From contig DATEKH010000210.1 in NCBI GenBank assembly GCA_035277525.1, positions 1 through 64,000 of the forward strand: a stretch of DNA of 64,000 nucleotides. The letters are read 5' to 3'. Each line of letters starts with the position of its first letter. Positions within the stretch are counted from its first letter, which is position 1. The notes under the pieces are model-generated. The model worked only from the letters and a program-made list of their open reading frames with translations. It did no database searches and had not been told where the DNA came from. Shown here piece by piece: positions 30,016-38,214 of this stretch. A program made the translations under genes and the position numbers. The stretch is from CAIKMD01 sp035277525. Its GTDB lineage: Bacteria; Pseudomonadota; Alphaproteobacteria; ATCC43930; CGMCC-115725.

Positions 30016-31380
30016 GTGGCAACGGCCAAGACGGTCGATCTTTCGCGGATCATCGACGCGCAGAAAATTGGCGCGTTCCACATCGGATTGGTGATCGTCT
30101 GCTTCATCGTCGTGATGGCGGACGGCTACGATATCGGCGCGGCCGCTTTTGCGGCGCCGGCGCTCATCCGCGAATGGCATGTGAGCCCCGCGGCTCTCGG
30201 CGGAATGTTCAGCGCCGGACTCTTTGCCGGCTTGTTCGGGCCGCCGCTCTTCGGCTGGCTCGCCGATCACTATGGCCGGCGCGGGGCGCTGGTCGGCGGT
30301 TTGCTGTTCTTCGGTGTCGTGACCTGGGCCTCGGTGCTGTCGCAGAATCTCGAAACGCTCATCTGGTTGCGCTTCATCGCCGGCATCGGCATCGCCGGCG
30401 TGCTGCCGATCGCCACGGCGCTGGTGTCTGAATTCGCGCCGCGCCGCATCCGCGCAACGCTCTTCATCGTCATGTTCACGGGCGTCACGTTCGGCGGCGG
30501 CATCCCGGGCATCGTCGCCGCCAAATACATGGCGACGCATGGCTGGCGGATTCTTTTCTGGGTCGGCGGCATCGCGCCGATCATCGTCGCCCTGATCGCG
30601 ATGGCCGTTTTGCCGGAATCGATCAAGTTCCTCTCCCTGAAACGCGAGCGGCACGAGCGCCTGGTCAAGCAGATCGACCGGATGCAGCCGGGCCTCAATC
30701 TCGACCCCAATTCCAATTTCACCATCGGCGGCGAAGACAATCGCGGCAAATTCTCCTACGGCGCGATCTTCAAGGGCAGGCTCGCCTGGGTCACGCCGAT
30801 GTTCTTCATCTCGAACGCCGTCAATTTGATGATCTTCTATTTCATCAACCAGTGGACGCCGACCATTCTCGCGGCGAATGGCTATCCCATCGCCGATGCC
30901 GGACTCGCCATCACCGCGTTCCAGTTCGCCGGGGCGCTCGGCGGCATTTGCATCATGCGCCCCTTGGACAAGTACGGCTTTATTCCGGTGCCGATCCTGT
31001 TCGCCTGCGCCATTCCGATCGTCGCCTGCATCGGCCTGCCGGGCTTGCCCGAAGGCGTCATCATCGCGCTCGTGGCGGCCTCCGGCTTCTGCCTCCTCGG
31101 CTTACAATTCGGCAATATCGCGTCGGAGACCAACGTCTATCCGACCTATATCCGCTCCTGGGGGCTCGGTGCCAATTTCGGCGCGGGGCGGGTCGGCTCG
31201 GTGATCGGGCCGATCGTTGGCGGCTATTTGATTTCGTGGCACGTTCCGACGCAATATATCTTCTGGCTCGCCGCCATCCCGCTGGCGATCGGCTTGGTCA
31301 ATGCGATTTTGCTGACCCCGCTCTACCGTGCCGAGTGGCAGAGCGGCGCTGTTGTCGCGCAACCGGCCGGCGAGGATTGA
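30016..31380 (+). CDS. MFS transporter, aromatic acid:H+ symporter (AAHS) type
   Basis: A 454-residue twelve-helix carrier. The first helix has MADGYDIGAAAFAAPALI, matching the DGxD signature of the AAHS family (PcaK, BenK, MhpT), and loop 2-3 has GWLADHYGRRGALVGG. GTG at 30016 follows GAGGGGAGGA, the best ribosome-binding site; the frame is open further upstream but without homology. It should import an aromatic or other hydrophobic carboxylic acid with a proton. It lies 36 bp before the MetE-like gene and could be co-transcribed with it. Substrate is unknown. Confidence 0.85.
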   Translation: MATAKTVDLSRIIDAQKIGAFHIGLVIVCFIVVMADGYDIGAAAFAAPALIREWHVSPAALGGMFSAGLFAGLFGPPLFGWLADHYGRRGALVGGLLFFGVVTWASVLSQNLETLIWLRFIAGIGIAGVLPIATALVSEFAPRRIRATLFIVMFTGVTFGGGIPGIVAAKYMATHGWRILFWVGGIAPIIVALIAMAVLPESIKFLSLKRERHERLVKQIDRMQPGLNLDPNSNFTIGGEDNRGKFSYGAIFKGRLAWVTPMFFISNAVNLMIFYFINQWTPTILAANGYPIADAGLAITAFQFAGALGGICIMRPLDKYGFIPVPILFACAIPIVACIGLPGLPEGVIIALVAASGFCLLGLQFGNIASETNVYPTYIRSWGLGANFGAGRVGSVIGPIVGGYLISWHVPTQYIFWLAAIPLAIGLVNAILLTPLYRAEWQSGAVVAQPAGED

Positions 31381-31416
31381 CCGCATTCACCCAAGGTAGG
31401 CGAAGGAGCAGACGCC

Positions 31417-32532
31417 ATGGCAGCACGCAATATCCCGCCCTTCCGCGCCGATCATGTCGGAAGTCTGTTGCGCCCCAAGGCGCTGCTCGATGCGCGCGAG
31501 AAGAAAAAACGCGGCGAGATCTCGGCCGAGCAGCTTCGCCAGGTCGAAGACCAGGCGATCCGCGAAGCAGTCAAGCTGCAAGAGGATATCGGGCTCAAAG
31601 TCGCGACCGACGGAGAATTCCGCCGCACCTTCTGGCATCTCGATTTTCTTGAGCAATTCGCCAATGTGACGGTGGTGCCACCGAGCATCAGGGCGAAATT
31701 CCACACCCATGCCGGCGACATCGAATTCGCGCCGCCGGGCATCCGCGTCGACGGCAAGCTGTCGCGGCCGCATCCGATCTTCGTCGATCACTTCAAGTTC
31801 CTGAAGTCCGTGACCAAGGTGACGCCCAAGATCACCATTCCGGCGCCAAGCAACATGCATTTCCGCGGCGGACGCAAGGCGATCGATCAGAAGGCCTATC
31901 CCGATCTCGGCGAGTTCTACGCCGATCTCGGCCGCGTCTATAGCGAAGAGGTGAAGGATCTCGCGGCCGCCGGATGCCGGTATCTGCAGATCGACGAGGT
32001 CAATTTCGCTTATCTGTGCGATCCAAAGCTGCGCGAGCAGGTGCAGAATATCGGCAGCGATCCGCGGACCTTGCCGCAGACTTATGCAAAACTCATCAAT
32101 GATTCGCTTGCCGGGCGTCCCAAGGACATGGTGACGGCGATGCATCTCTGCCGCGGCAATTTCAAAAGCGCCTGGGTGGCCGAGGGCGGCTATGAGCCGG
32201 TCGCCGAGGTCCTGTTCAATCAAGTCGACGTCACCGGCTATTTTCTTGAATACGACGATCCGCGCTCAGGCGATTTCGCGCCGTTGCGCTTCGTTCCCAA
32301 AGGCAAGGTCGTAATCCTGGGGCTCGTCACGACCAAATTGCGCAAGCTCGAGACCAAGGATGAGCTGAAGCGCCGCATCGAGGAGGCGGCCAAATACTGC
32401 CCACTCGATCAGCTCGCGCTCAGCCCGCAATGCGGCTTCTCGAGTACGGTCGAAGGCAATGACGTCACGGTCGACGACGAAATTGCGAAGCTGCGCCTGG
32501 TCGTCGAAACCGCGCGCGAGGTGTGGGGCTGA
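31417..32532 (+). CDS. Cobalamin-independent methionine synthase-like protein (MetE C-terminal domain only)
   Basis: A 371-residue protein that matches only the catalytic C-terminal barrel of MetE (full MetE is about 750 residues), as in the YxjG/YxjH and core-MetE groups. The start RADHVGSLLRP and the zinc ligands His243 and Cys245 (MHLCRGN) and Cys339 (LSPQCGF) are visible. Members transfer a methyl group to homocysteine or a related thiol; the donor of such short forms is often not methyl-folate. GGAG lies nine bases before the ATG. It leads a group containing metK, ahcY and a MetF-like gene, which supports a role in methionine regeneration. Some relatives work in catabolic demethylation instead, which the upstream aromatic transporter leaves open. 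Confidence 0.8.
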   Translation: MAARNIPPFRADHVGSLLRPKALLDAREKKKRGEISAEQLRQVEDQAIREAVKLQEDIGLKVATDGEFRRTFWHLDFLEQFANVTVVPPSIRAKFHTHAGDIEFAPPGIRVDGKLSRPHPIFVDHFKFLKSVTKVTPKITIPAPSNMHFRGGRKAIDQKAYPDLGEFYADLGRVYSEEVKDLAAAGCRYLQIDEVNFAYLCDPKLREQVQNIGSDPRTLPQTYAKLINDSLAGRPKDMVTAMHLCRGNFKSAWVAEGGYEPVAEVLFNQVDVTGYFLEYDDPRSGDFAPLRFVPKGKVVILGLVTTKLRKLETKDELKRRIEEAAKYCPLDQLALSPQCGFSSTVEGNDVTVDDEIAKLRLVVETAREVWG

Positions 32533-32540
32533 GTCCTTGG

Positions 32541-32660
32541 TGGGCAAAAATTCTGCCCAAAATGGGAGAAATCGCTCGATTCTCCAGGAGTTTAGCGCCG
32601 AAATTTGCCCATCATAATTCCCACTGTAGGAGTGGGCAAATTTTGGGTTGATTCTTGCCC
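32541..32660 (+). promoter_or_regulatory. Nested inverted repeats upstream of the HTH/SAM-fold gene and metK-ahcY
   Basis: The 182-bp gap holds several copies of one motif. TGGGCA (32541-32546) pairs with TGCCCA (32554-32559). AAATTTGCCC (32601-32610) is a perfect inverted repeat of GGGCAAATTT (32634-32643). Inside the latter, CCCACT (32620-32625) can pair with AGTGGG (32631-32636), which would exclude the longer stem. GGAGAAATCG/CGATTCTCC (32565-32585) makes a further imperfect hairpin. Another TTGCCC is at 32655-32660. Repeated TTTGCCCA half-sites fit a protein operator; alternative stems would also fit an RNA switch. It does not match a SAM or SAH riboswitch I know. Confidence 0.5.
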
Positions 32661-32714
32661 TCTCTCCGGCTTCGTATAGGGCTGCACGACAGAGCCGAGA
32701 GGGAGTGAAGGGCC

Positions 32715-34130
32715 TTGGAGAGCGAAGCGCTCCTGCAGGAAATCGCGGGCTATTGCCGACGCGTGGGCATGGCGGAATCGACCTTCGGCCGGCTCGCCGT
32801 CAATGACGGCAAGCTGGTCAGCCGCTTGCGTTTCGGCGGGCGCGTGCGCGGCAAGACCGTCGAGCGCGTGCGCGCCTTCATGATGCGCCAGCGCGAAGCG
32901 GATGGAACCGCGCGGCGTCTGCGCGTGCCGATGCCGCAGGAGACCGATACTGCGCCGGCGCCCGCGCGCCCGGCCGAAGCATCGCCGGCGAATGGGGAGT
33001 CGACCGACAAGAATTTCCGCTTCTACGACAACCGCCAAAAATATCTGCTGTTCGTCAACACCTGCAGCGAGAAATGGGTGGTTGCCGACCGCGTGGCGAT
33101 GGAGCTCGCCAATATTCATCCGCATCCGCCGGGCCTGCGCATCTTCGATGCCGGCGTCGGCGACGGCACGGTGTTGACCCGCGTGATGCGCTCGATGCAT
33201 GAGCGCTTTCCGACCGTGCCCTTCTACATCGTCGGCAAGGAGATCAGCCTCGAGGATGTCCGCCTGACGCTCGAGAAGATGCCCGACCGGTTCTACGAGC
33301 ACCCCGCGACCGTGCTGGTGCTCACCAACATGTACTACTCCGAGGCGCCGTGGCTCACGCCCAATTCGGTCACGGCCGCGACCAGCCTCATCTGGCATGA
33401 GCAGAGCCTTCTCGGCAGCACGGCGCATGAATTCGAAATGCAGATCACCGAGCTGCAGACCTTCCTCGGCCAGAACTGGCGCGCCAAGGTCAGTAAGACC
33501 ACCGGCAATCCGATCTACGAGAAGCCGGTCGTGCTGGTGCTCTATCGCGAGGACTATAAATTCCTCCTCGATCCGATGCGGCCCCGGCGCGGCGCGGCGC
33601 GCGCCGATTATGATCTTGTGATTGCCTCGCAGCCCTACCGCGCCCGCGCGCCGGTCGAGTTCAAGGCGGCGAAGGTCGTGGCGCCCTTGGCGCGCAGCCT
33701 CGCACCCGGAGGGCGCCTGATCGGCATCCATTCGCACGGCAACGATCCGGGGCTCGAGGTCATTCAGAGGATCTGGCCGGGCGAGAATCCCTTCATCACC
33801 GACCGCCATCAGCTGCTGCGCGCCGCCAAGGCCGAGCTTGGCAGCGCCGGGCGGGATCTCAACTTCAACGCCTATTCCGACGCGCGCTCGCTGTTCCGCT
33901 ATTCGATGCACACGCTGCCGAGCGAAATCAGCGAGACGATCGGCACTTCGACCCTGTTCGCGGCGTGGAATGCCGCAATTTACGTGGCCCAGATCGAGGA
34001 TCAGCGCCTGTCGCAGGCAATCAATGCGAATACCTATCTTGATGCGACCCGGGAAGTGTTGCAGAAACACGGCGGTCTCTGGTTCTGGGACGAATCCTAT
34101 GTGATCTCGCGCAAGCGGGATTCGGCGTGA
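32715..34130 (+). CDS. Putative HTH-SAM-dependent methyltransferase-fold fusion protein
   Basis: A 471-residue protein of unknown function. Residues 1-60 form a small helical, probably DNA-binding domain (IAGYCRRVGMAESTFGRLAV, VRGKTVERVRAFM), of a type seen in many short rhizobial proteins. After a proline-rich linker (about 70-100), residues 110-470 show a class I methyltransferase-like fold: IFDAGVGDGTVLTR is motif I (Asp145-Gly151), with LVIASQPYRARAP and LAPGGRLIGIHSHG further on. The start is TTG at 32715, with GAGGGAG about ten bases upstream; a later ATG would remove part of the HTH. It lies 22 bp before metK. In other alphaproteobacteria an ArsR-type regulator/methyltransferase can occupy this place, so a SAM- or SAH-sensing regulator is a reasonable guess, not a demonstrated one. 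Confidence 0.6.
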   Translation: MESEALLQEIAGYCRRVGMAESTFGRLAVNDGKLVSRLRFGGRVRGKTVERVRAFMMRQREADGTARRLRVPMPQETDTAPAPARPAEASPANGESTDKNFRFYDNRQKYLLFVNTCSEKWVVADRVAMELANIHPHPPGLRIFDAGVGDGTVLTRVMRSMHERFPTVPFYIVGKEISLEDVRLTLEKMPDRFYEHPATVLVLTNMYYSEAPWLTPNSVTAATSLIWHEQSLLGSTAHEFEMQITELQTFLGQNWRAKVSKTTGNPIYEKPVVLVLYREDYKFLLDPMRPRRGAARADYDLVIASQPYRARAPVEFKAAKVVAPLARSLAPGGRLIGIHSHGNDPGLEVIQRIWPGENPFITDRHQLLRAAKAELGSAGRDLNFNAYSDARSLFRYSMHTLPSEISETIGTSTLFAAWNAAIYVAQIEDQRLSQAINANTYLDATREVLQKHGGLWFWDESYVISRKRDSA

Positions 34131-34152
34131 CCCAACTTCAGGAGTGCAAACG

Positions 34153-35319
34153 GTGAGCAAAGGCGATTTCCTCTTCACCAGCGAGTCGGTCTCCGAGGGC
34201 CACCCGGACAAGGTGTGCGACCAGATCTCGGATACTGTCGTCGATATTTTCCTCGGCGCTGATCCGACAGCGCGCGTCGCCTGCGAGACCTTGGCGACCA
34301 CCAATCGCGTCGTCCTCGCCGGGGAAGTGCGCGGGCCGGAGCGGATCACCAAGGACCAGCTGATCGAGGCCACGCGCCAGCGCATCAAGCTGATCGGCTA
34401 TGAGCAAGAAGGCTTCCATTGGCGGCACGCCGAGATCGAGTGCCTCATTCACAAGCAATCGGTCGACATCGCGCAGGGCGTCGATGCCGCGGGCAACAAG
34501 GATGAAGGGGCGGGCGACCAGGGCATCATGTTCGGCTATGCCTGTCGCGAGACCGAGGAGCTGATGCCGGCGCCGATCCAGTTCTCGCATCAGATTCTGA
34601 AGTCGATGGCCGACGCGCGCCACAGCGGCGCGACCCCCGATCTCGGTCCCGATGCCAAGAGCCAGGTGACCCTGCAATACGTGAACGGCAAGCCGGTGCG
34701 CGCGACTTCCGTCGTGGTCTCGACCCAGCATTCCGACAAGGTGAGCCAGGACGAGGTGCGCGAGATCGTTCGCCCGCACGTGCTGAAGATCCTGCCCAAG
34801 GGTTGGATGTGCGCCGAGGATCAATTCTACGTCAACCCGACGGGGCGCTTCGTGATCGGCGGTCCGGACGGCGATTGCGGCTTGACCGGCCGCAAGATCA
34901 TCGTCGACACCTATGGCGGCGCCGCCCCCCATGGCGGCGGCGCCTTCTCGGGCAAGGATCCGTCGAAGGTCGATCGCTCCGCCGCCTATGCGGCGCGCTA
35001 CATCGCCAAGAACGTGGTCGCCGCCGGCCTTGCCGAACGCTGCACCATTCAGCTCTCCTACGCGATCGGGGTCTCGCGCCCGCTTTCGGTCTATGTCAAC
35101 ACCGACGGCACCGGGCAGGTCGACGAGCAAAAGCTGTCGCAGGTGATTCAAGAGATCGTCGATCTGAGCCCGCGCGGCATCCGCACGCGCTTGGCCCTCA
35201 ACAAGCCGATCTACGCGCGCACCGCGTCTTACGGCCATTTCGGCCGGCCGCCCGAGGCCGATGGCGGCTTCTCTTGGGAAAAGACCGATCTTGCTCAAGC
35301 CTTGAAGGGAGCGTTCTGA
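34153..35319 (+). CDS. metK: S-adenosylmethionine synthetase
   Basis: A 388-residue MAT enzyme making SAM from ATP and methionine in the cytoplasm. Motifs are FTSESVSEGHPDKVCDQISD at the N-terminus, the hexapeptide GAGDQG and the P-loop-like GGGAFSGKDPSKVDRSAAY. Two in-frame GTG codons compete; the second (34153) is chosen because CAGGAG lies eight bases before it, while the first (34144) overlaps that site. The length matches the alphaproteobacterial family. The ahcY ATG comes one base after the stop, so the two are coupled. Confidence 0.96.
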   Translation: MSKGDFLFTSESVSEGHPDKVCDQISDTVVDIFLGADPTARVACETLATTNRVVLAGEVRGPERITKDQLIEATRQRIKLIGYEQEGFHWRHAEIECLIHKQSVDIAQGVDAAGNKDEGAGDQGIMFGYACRETEELMPAPIQFSHQILKSMADARHSGATPDLGPDAKSQVTLQYVNGKPVRATSVVVSTQHSDKVSQDEVREIVRPHVLKILPKGWMCAEDQFYVNPTGRFVIGGPDGDCGLTGRKIIVDTYGGAAPHGGGAFSGKDPSKVDRSAAYAARYIAKNVVAAGLAERCTIQLSYAIGVSRPLSVYVNTDGTGQVDEQKLSQVIQEIVDLSPRGIRTRLALNKPIYARTASYGHFGRPPEADGGFSWEKTDLAQALKGAF

Positions 35320-35320
35320 A

Positions 35321-36613
35321 ATGGCGTCGGCCGACTACAAGGTCAAGGATATCGCACTCGCCGATTGGGGCCGGCGCGAGATCAACATCGCCGAGACCGA
35401 GATGCCGGGCCTGATGGCGCTGCGGACGGAATATGGCCGCCAGAAGCCCTTGAAAGGCGCGCGCATCGTCGGTTGCCTGCATATGACGATCCAGACCGCG
35501 GTGCTGATCGAGACGCTGGTCGAGCTCGGCGCCTCGGTGCGCTGGAGCTCGTGCAACATCTTCTCGACCCAGGACCAGGCCGCGGCGGCGATCGCGGCCA
35601 AGGGCATTCCGGTCTTCGCCTGGAAGGGCGAGAGCGAGACCGAATATGAATGGTGCATCGAGCAGACGCTGCGCGGTCCCAATGGCTGGACGCCCAACAT
35701 GGTGCTGGACGATGGGGGCGATGCCACCAAGGTGCTGCATGAGAAATATCCCGAGCTCTTGAAGGATGTGCGCGGCATCTCGGAAGAGACCACCACCGGC
35801 GTTCATCGGCTCTACGAGATGATGAAGGCCGGCAAGCTCAAGGTGCCGGCGATCAATGTCAATGACAGCGTCACCAAGTCGAAATTCGACAATCTCTATG
35901 GCTGCCGCGAGAGCCTGGTCGACGGGATCAAGCGCGCGACGGACGTGATGCTCGCCGGCAAGGTCGCGGTCGTCGCGGGCTTCGGCGATGTCGGCAAGGG
36001 CTCGGCCGCGAGCTTGCGCAGCCAGGGCGCGCGCGTGATGGTGACCGAGATCGATCCGATTTGCGCGCTCCAGGCGGCGATGGAGGGCTACCAGGTCACG
36101 ACCATGGAAGATGCCGCGCCGATCGGCGACATCTTCGTGACCGCGACCGGCAACATCGACATCATCCGCCTCGACCACATGCGGGCGATGAAAGACCGCG
36201 CGATCGTCTGCAACATCGGTCATTTCGACAGCGAGATTCAGATCGCGGCGTTGCAGAACTACAAATGGGAAGAGGTGAAGCCCCAGGTCGACGAGGTGGT
36301 GTTCCCCGACGGGAAGCGGCTGATCGTTCTGGCCAAGGGCCGGCTTGTCAATCTCGGCTGCGCCACCGGCCATCCGAGCTTCGTCATGAGCGCGTCCTTC
36401 AGCAATCAGGTGTTGGCGCAGATTGAGCTCTGGACCAATCCCGACAAGTACGAGAAGAGGGTCTATGTCCTGCCCAAGCATCTCGACGAGAAGGTCGCGG
36501 CGCTGCATCTCGCCAAGCTGGGGGCGAAGCTCACGCGCCTGACGCCGGAGCAGGCGAAATACCTCAACGTCGGGCAGACCGGGCCGTTCAAGGCCGATCA
36601 CTACCGCTATTGA
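35321..36613 (+). CDS. ahcY: Adenosylhomocysteinase
   Basis: A 430-residue S-adenosylhomocysteine hydrolase that splits SAH into homocysteine and adenosine, relieving product inhibition of methyltransferases. The substrate site MTIQTAVLIETL, the catalytic stretch NVNDSVTKSKFDN, the NAD-binding GFGDVGKGSA and the C-terminal KADHYRY are all present. At 430 residues it lacks the roughly 40-residue insertion found in many bacterial AhcY proteins (about 465-475) and is closer to the short form. It is co-transcribed with metK. Confidence 0.96.
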   Translation: MASADYKVKDIALADWGRREINIAETEMPGLMALRTEYGRQKPLKGARIVGCLHMTIQTAVLIETLVELGASVRWSSCNIFSTQDQAAAAIAAKGIPVFAWKGESETEYEWCIEQTLRGPNGWTPNMVLDDGGDATKVLHEKYPELLKDVRGISEETTTGVHRLYEMMKAGKLKVPAINVNDSVTKSKFDNLYGCRESLVDGIKRATDVMLAGKVAVVAGFGDVGKGSAASLRSQGARVMVTEIDPICALQAAMEGYQVTTMEDAAPIGDIFVTATGNIDIIRLDHMRAMKDRAIVCNIGHFDSEIQIAALQNYKWEEVKPQVDEVVFPDGKRLIVLAKGRLVNLGCATGHPSFVMSASFSNQVLAQIELWTNPDKYEKRVYVLPKHLDEKVAALHLAKLGAKLTRLTPEQAKYLNVGQTGPFKADHYRY

Positions 36614-36622
36614 TGTCGCGCC

Positions 36623-36700
36623 ACCCCTCACCCTCCCGCTTCGCGGGCCCCTCTCCCGTGTTCGCGGGAGAGAGTGCCGAGCGGAGCGAGGCGGGTGAGG
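36623..36700. repeat. Palindromic intergenic repeat (CCCTCACCCTCCCGC type)
   Basis: The gap after ahcY starts with CCCTCACCCTCCCGCTTCGC and ends with GCGGGTGAGG, with the internal stem CTCTCCCGTGTTCGCGGGAGAG in between. This is the common alphaproteobacterial intergenic element able to fold into a long hairpin. Here it separates metK-ahcY from the MetF-like gene and may act as a terminator or RNA-stability element. The CTCCCC version at 43367-43476 is of the same general kind. Confidence 0.7.
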
Positions 36701-36731
36701 CTCGGCACCAACCATGCTCGTTTGGTCGGCT

Positions 36732-37649
36732 ATGACCGCTAGCGCGCTCGACACCGCGCTCCGCAGCGGCGCCTTCGTCGTCACCGCCGAGGTCGCGCCA
36801 CCGGTCTCGAGCGATCCCGCTGATCTGTTGCGGCGTGCGCTGCCCTTGAAGGGCGTTGCCACAGCGGTGAACGTCACCGACGGTGCGGGCGCCAAAGCAC
36901 ATCTCTCGAGCATGGTCGCGGCGCACCTGCTGCTCCAGAACGGCATCGAACCGATCGTCCAGATGACCTGCCGCGACCGCAACCGCCTGGCGCTTGAAAG
37001 CGACCTGATCGGTGCGGCCGCGCTCGGAATCCGCAATGTGCTGATCCTCACGGGCGACGATCCGAAGCAGGGCGACCAGCCCGATACCAAGCCGGTCTTC
37101 GACTTGAACAGTCAAGCGCTGCTCCAATTGGCCGATCGGATGCGGCGCGCACATGAGCTGCCGACCGGCACCGCGATCAAGGGCACGCTCGATTTCACGC
37201 TTGGCGGTGCCGACATGCCTTTGGATCCCCCGCCGGGTTGGACGCCCAAAGCTTTGACAGCGAAGATCGAGGCGGGCGCCGATTTCGTTCAGACGCAATT
37301 CTGCATGGACGGGGCGATCCTGCGCCGCTACGTCAAGCGCCTCTTGGACGAGGGCTTGGCGCAGCGGATTCAGATTCTGATCGGTGTCTGCCCCATTCCC
37401 TCGGCGCGCTCGGCGCGCTGGATGCGGGAAAAGCTCTTCGGCACCATCATCGCCGACACGATCATCGATCGGTTGGAGAAGGCGGCCGATCCCAAGGCCG
37501 AAGGCGTCAGGATCTGCGCCGAATTCATAGCCGAGCTCGTGACCATCCCCGGCGTCGCAGGCGCGCATGTCATGGCGCCGCAGAACGTTTCTGCTATACC
37601 CGACGTCATTGCCCTGTCGGGCGTCGCGGGGAAGCCGCGCGCCCGCTGA
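36732..37649 (+). CDS. Methylenetetrahydrofolate reductase-like protein (MetF family)
   Basis: A 305-residue FAD-dependent reductase of the MTHFR family (TIM barrel). Seen are FVVTAEVAPPVSSDPADLLR near the N-terminus, MTCRDRNRLALESDLIGAAA, LTGDDPKQGDQPDTKPV and ADFVQTQFCMDGAILRRYVK, all matching MetF barrel strands. The ATG at 36732 and another six codons upstream (36714) are both possible; neither has a strong ribosome-binding site. MetF makes 5-methyl-THF for methionine synthesis, which fits the metK-ahcY neighbourhood. This subgroup is divergent from E. coli MetF, and relatives are sometimes found in C1-catabolic clusters, so the exact role is not certain. Confidence 0.75.
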   Translation: MTASALDTALRSGAFVVTAEVAPPVSSDPADLLRRALPLKGVATAVNVTDGAGAKAHLSSMVAAHLLLQNGIEPIVQMTCRDRNRLALESDLIGAAALGIRNVLILTGDDPKQGDQPDTKPVFDLNSQALLQLADRMRRAHELPTGTAIKGTLDFTLGGADMPLDPPPGWTPKALTAKIEAGADFVQTQFCMDGAILRRYVKRLLDEGLAQRIQILIGVCPIPSARSARWMREKLFGTIIADTIIDRLEKAADPKAEGVRICAEFIAELVTIPGVAGAHVMAPQNVSAIPDVIALSGVAGKPRAR

Positions 37650-37665
37650 GAGGCGGGAGGACACC

Positions 37666-38211
37666 ATGGCACGATTGCCGCCGCTCACCTTTGACGAGCT
37701 GACCCCCGAACAGAAAAAGCTTTGGCAGGAAATCGGCGCCGTGCGCTCGGGCTCGCCCGGCGGGCCCTTCGCGGTGTGGATGCGCTATCCGAAGATCGCC
37801 GAACGCGCGCATTACTTGGGCAATGCTGTCCGGCTCGAGGGCGAGCTCGGCCGGCGGCTCTTGGAACTCATCGTGCTCACGGTCGCCCGGCACTGGAACG
37901 CGCAATACGTCTTTGCCGCGCATGTGCCGCCCGGGATCGAGCATGGGCTTGCCCCCGATCTCGTCGAGGCGATCCGCACGCGCCAGACGCCGGTCTTCGC
38001 GAAGGACGATGAAAAGCTCGTCTACGACACGGTCTCGGAACTCCTCGAGACCAAGCGCCTGAGCGACGAGACCTATGGTCGTGCGCTCAAAGCGCTGGGC
38101 CTCGATCGGCTGATCGAGCTCGTGACCGCGGTCGGCTTTTACATGACCTGCTCGGCCACGGTGAACGCCTTCGACATGCCGCCGCGCCACGAAGGCAAGC
38201 GATTGATCTGA
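37666..38211 (+). CDS. Carboxymuconolactone decarboxylase family protein
   Basis: A 181-residue protein of the AhpD/CMD-like all-helical family. LGRRLLELIVLTVARHWNAQYVFAAH in the middle corresponds to the conserved helix, but the CxxC of peroxidase-type AhpD is absent (WNAQYVFAAH instead), which points to the decarboxylase-like or function-unknown branch. The ATG follows GGGAGG. It starts 16 bp after the MetF-like gene and is convergent with a cytochrome c gene. True 4-carboxymuconolactone decarboxylase acts in the protocatechuate branch of the beta-ketoadipate pathway; such a role here is suggested only by context. Confidence 0.75.
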   Translation: MARLPPLTFDELTPEQKKLWQEIGAVRSGSPGGPFAVWMRYPKIAERAHYLGNAVRLEGELGRRLLELIVLTVARHWNAQYVFAAHVPPGIEHGLAPDLVEAIRTRQTPVFAKDDEKLVYDTVSELLETKRLSDETYGRALKALGLDRLIELVTAVGFYMTCSATVNAFDMPPRHEGKRLI

Positions 38212-38214
38212 GTC

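Noticed and set aside
32541..32714. A SAM-II or SAH riboswitch before metK-ahcY
   Set aside because: The conserved cores of those riboswitches are not visible; only inverted repeats are, so I describe the site as an unassigned regulatory region.
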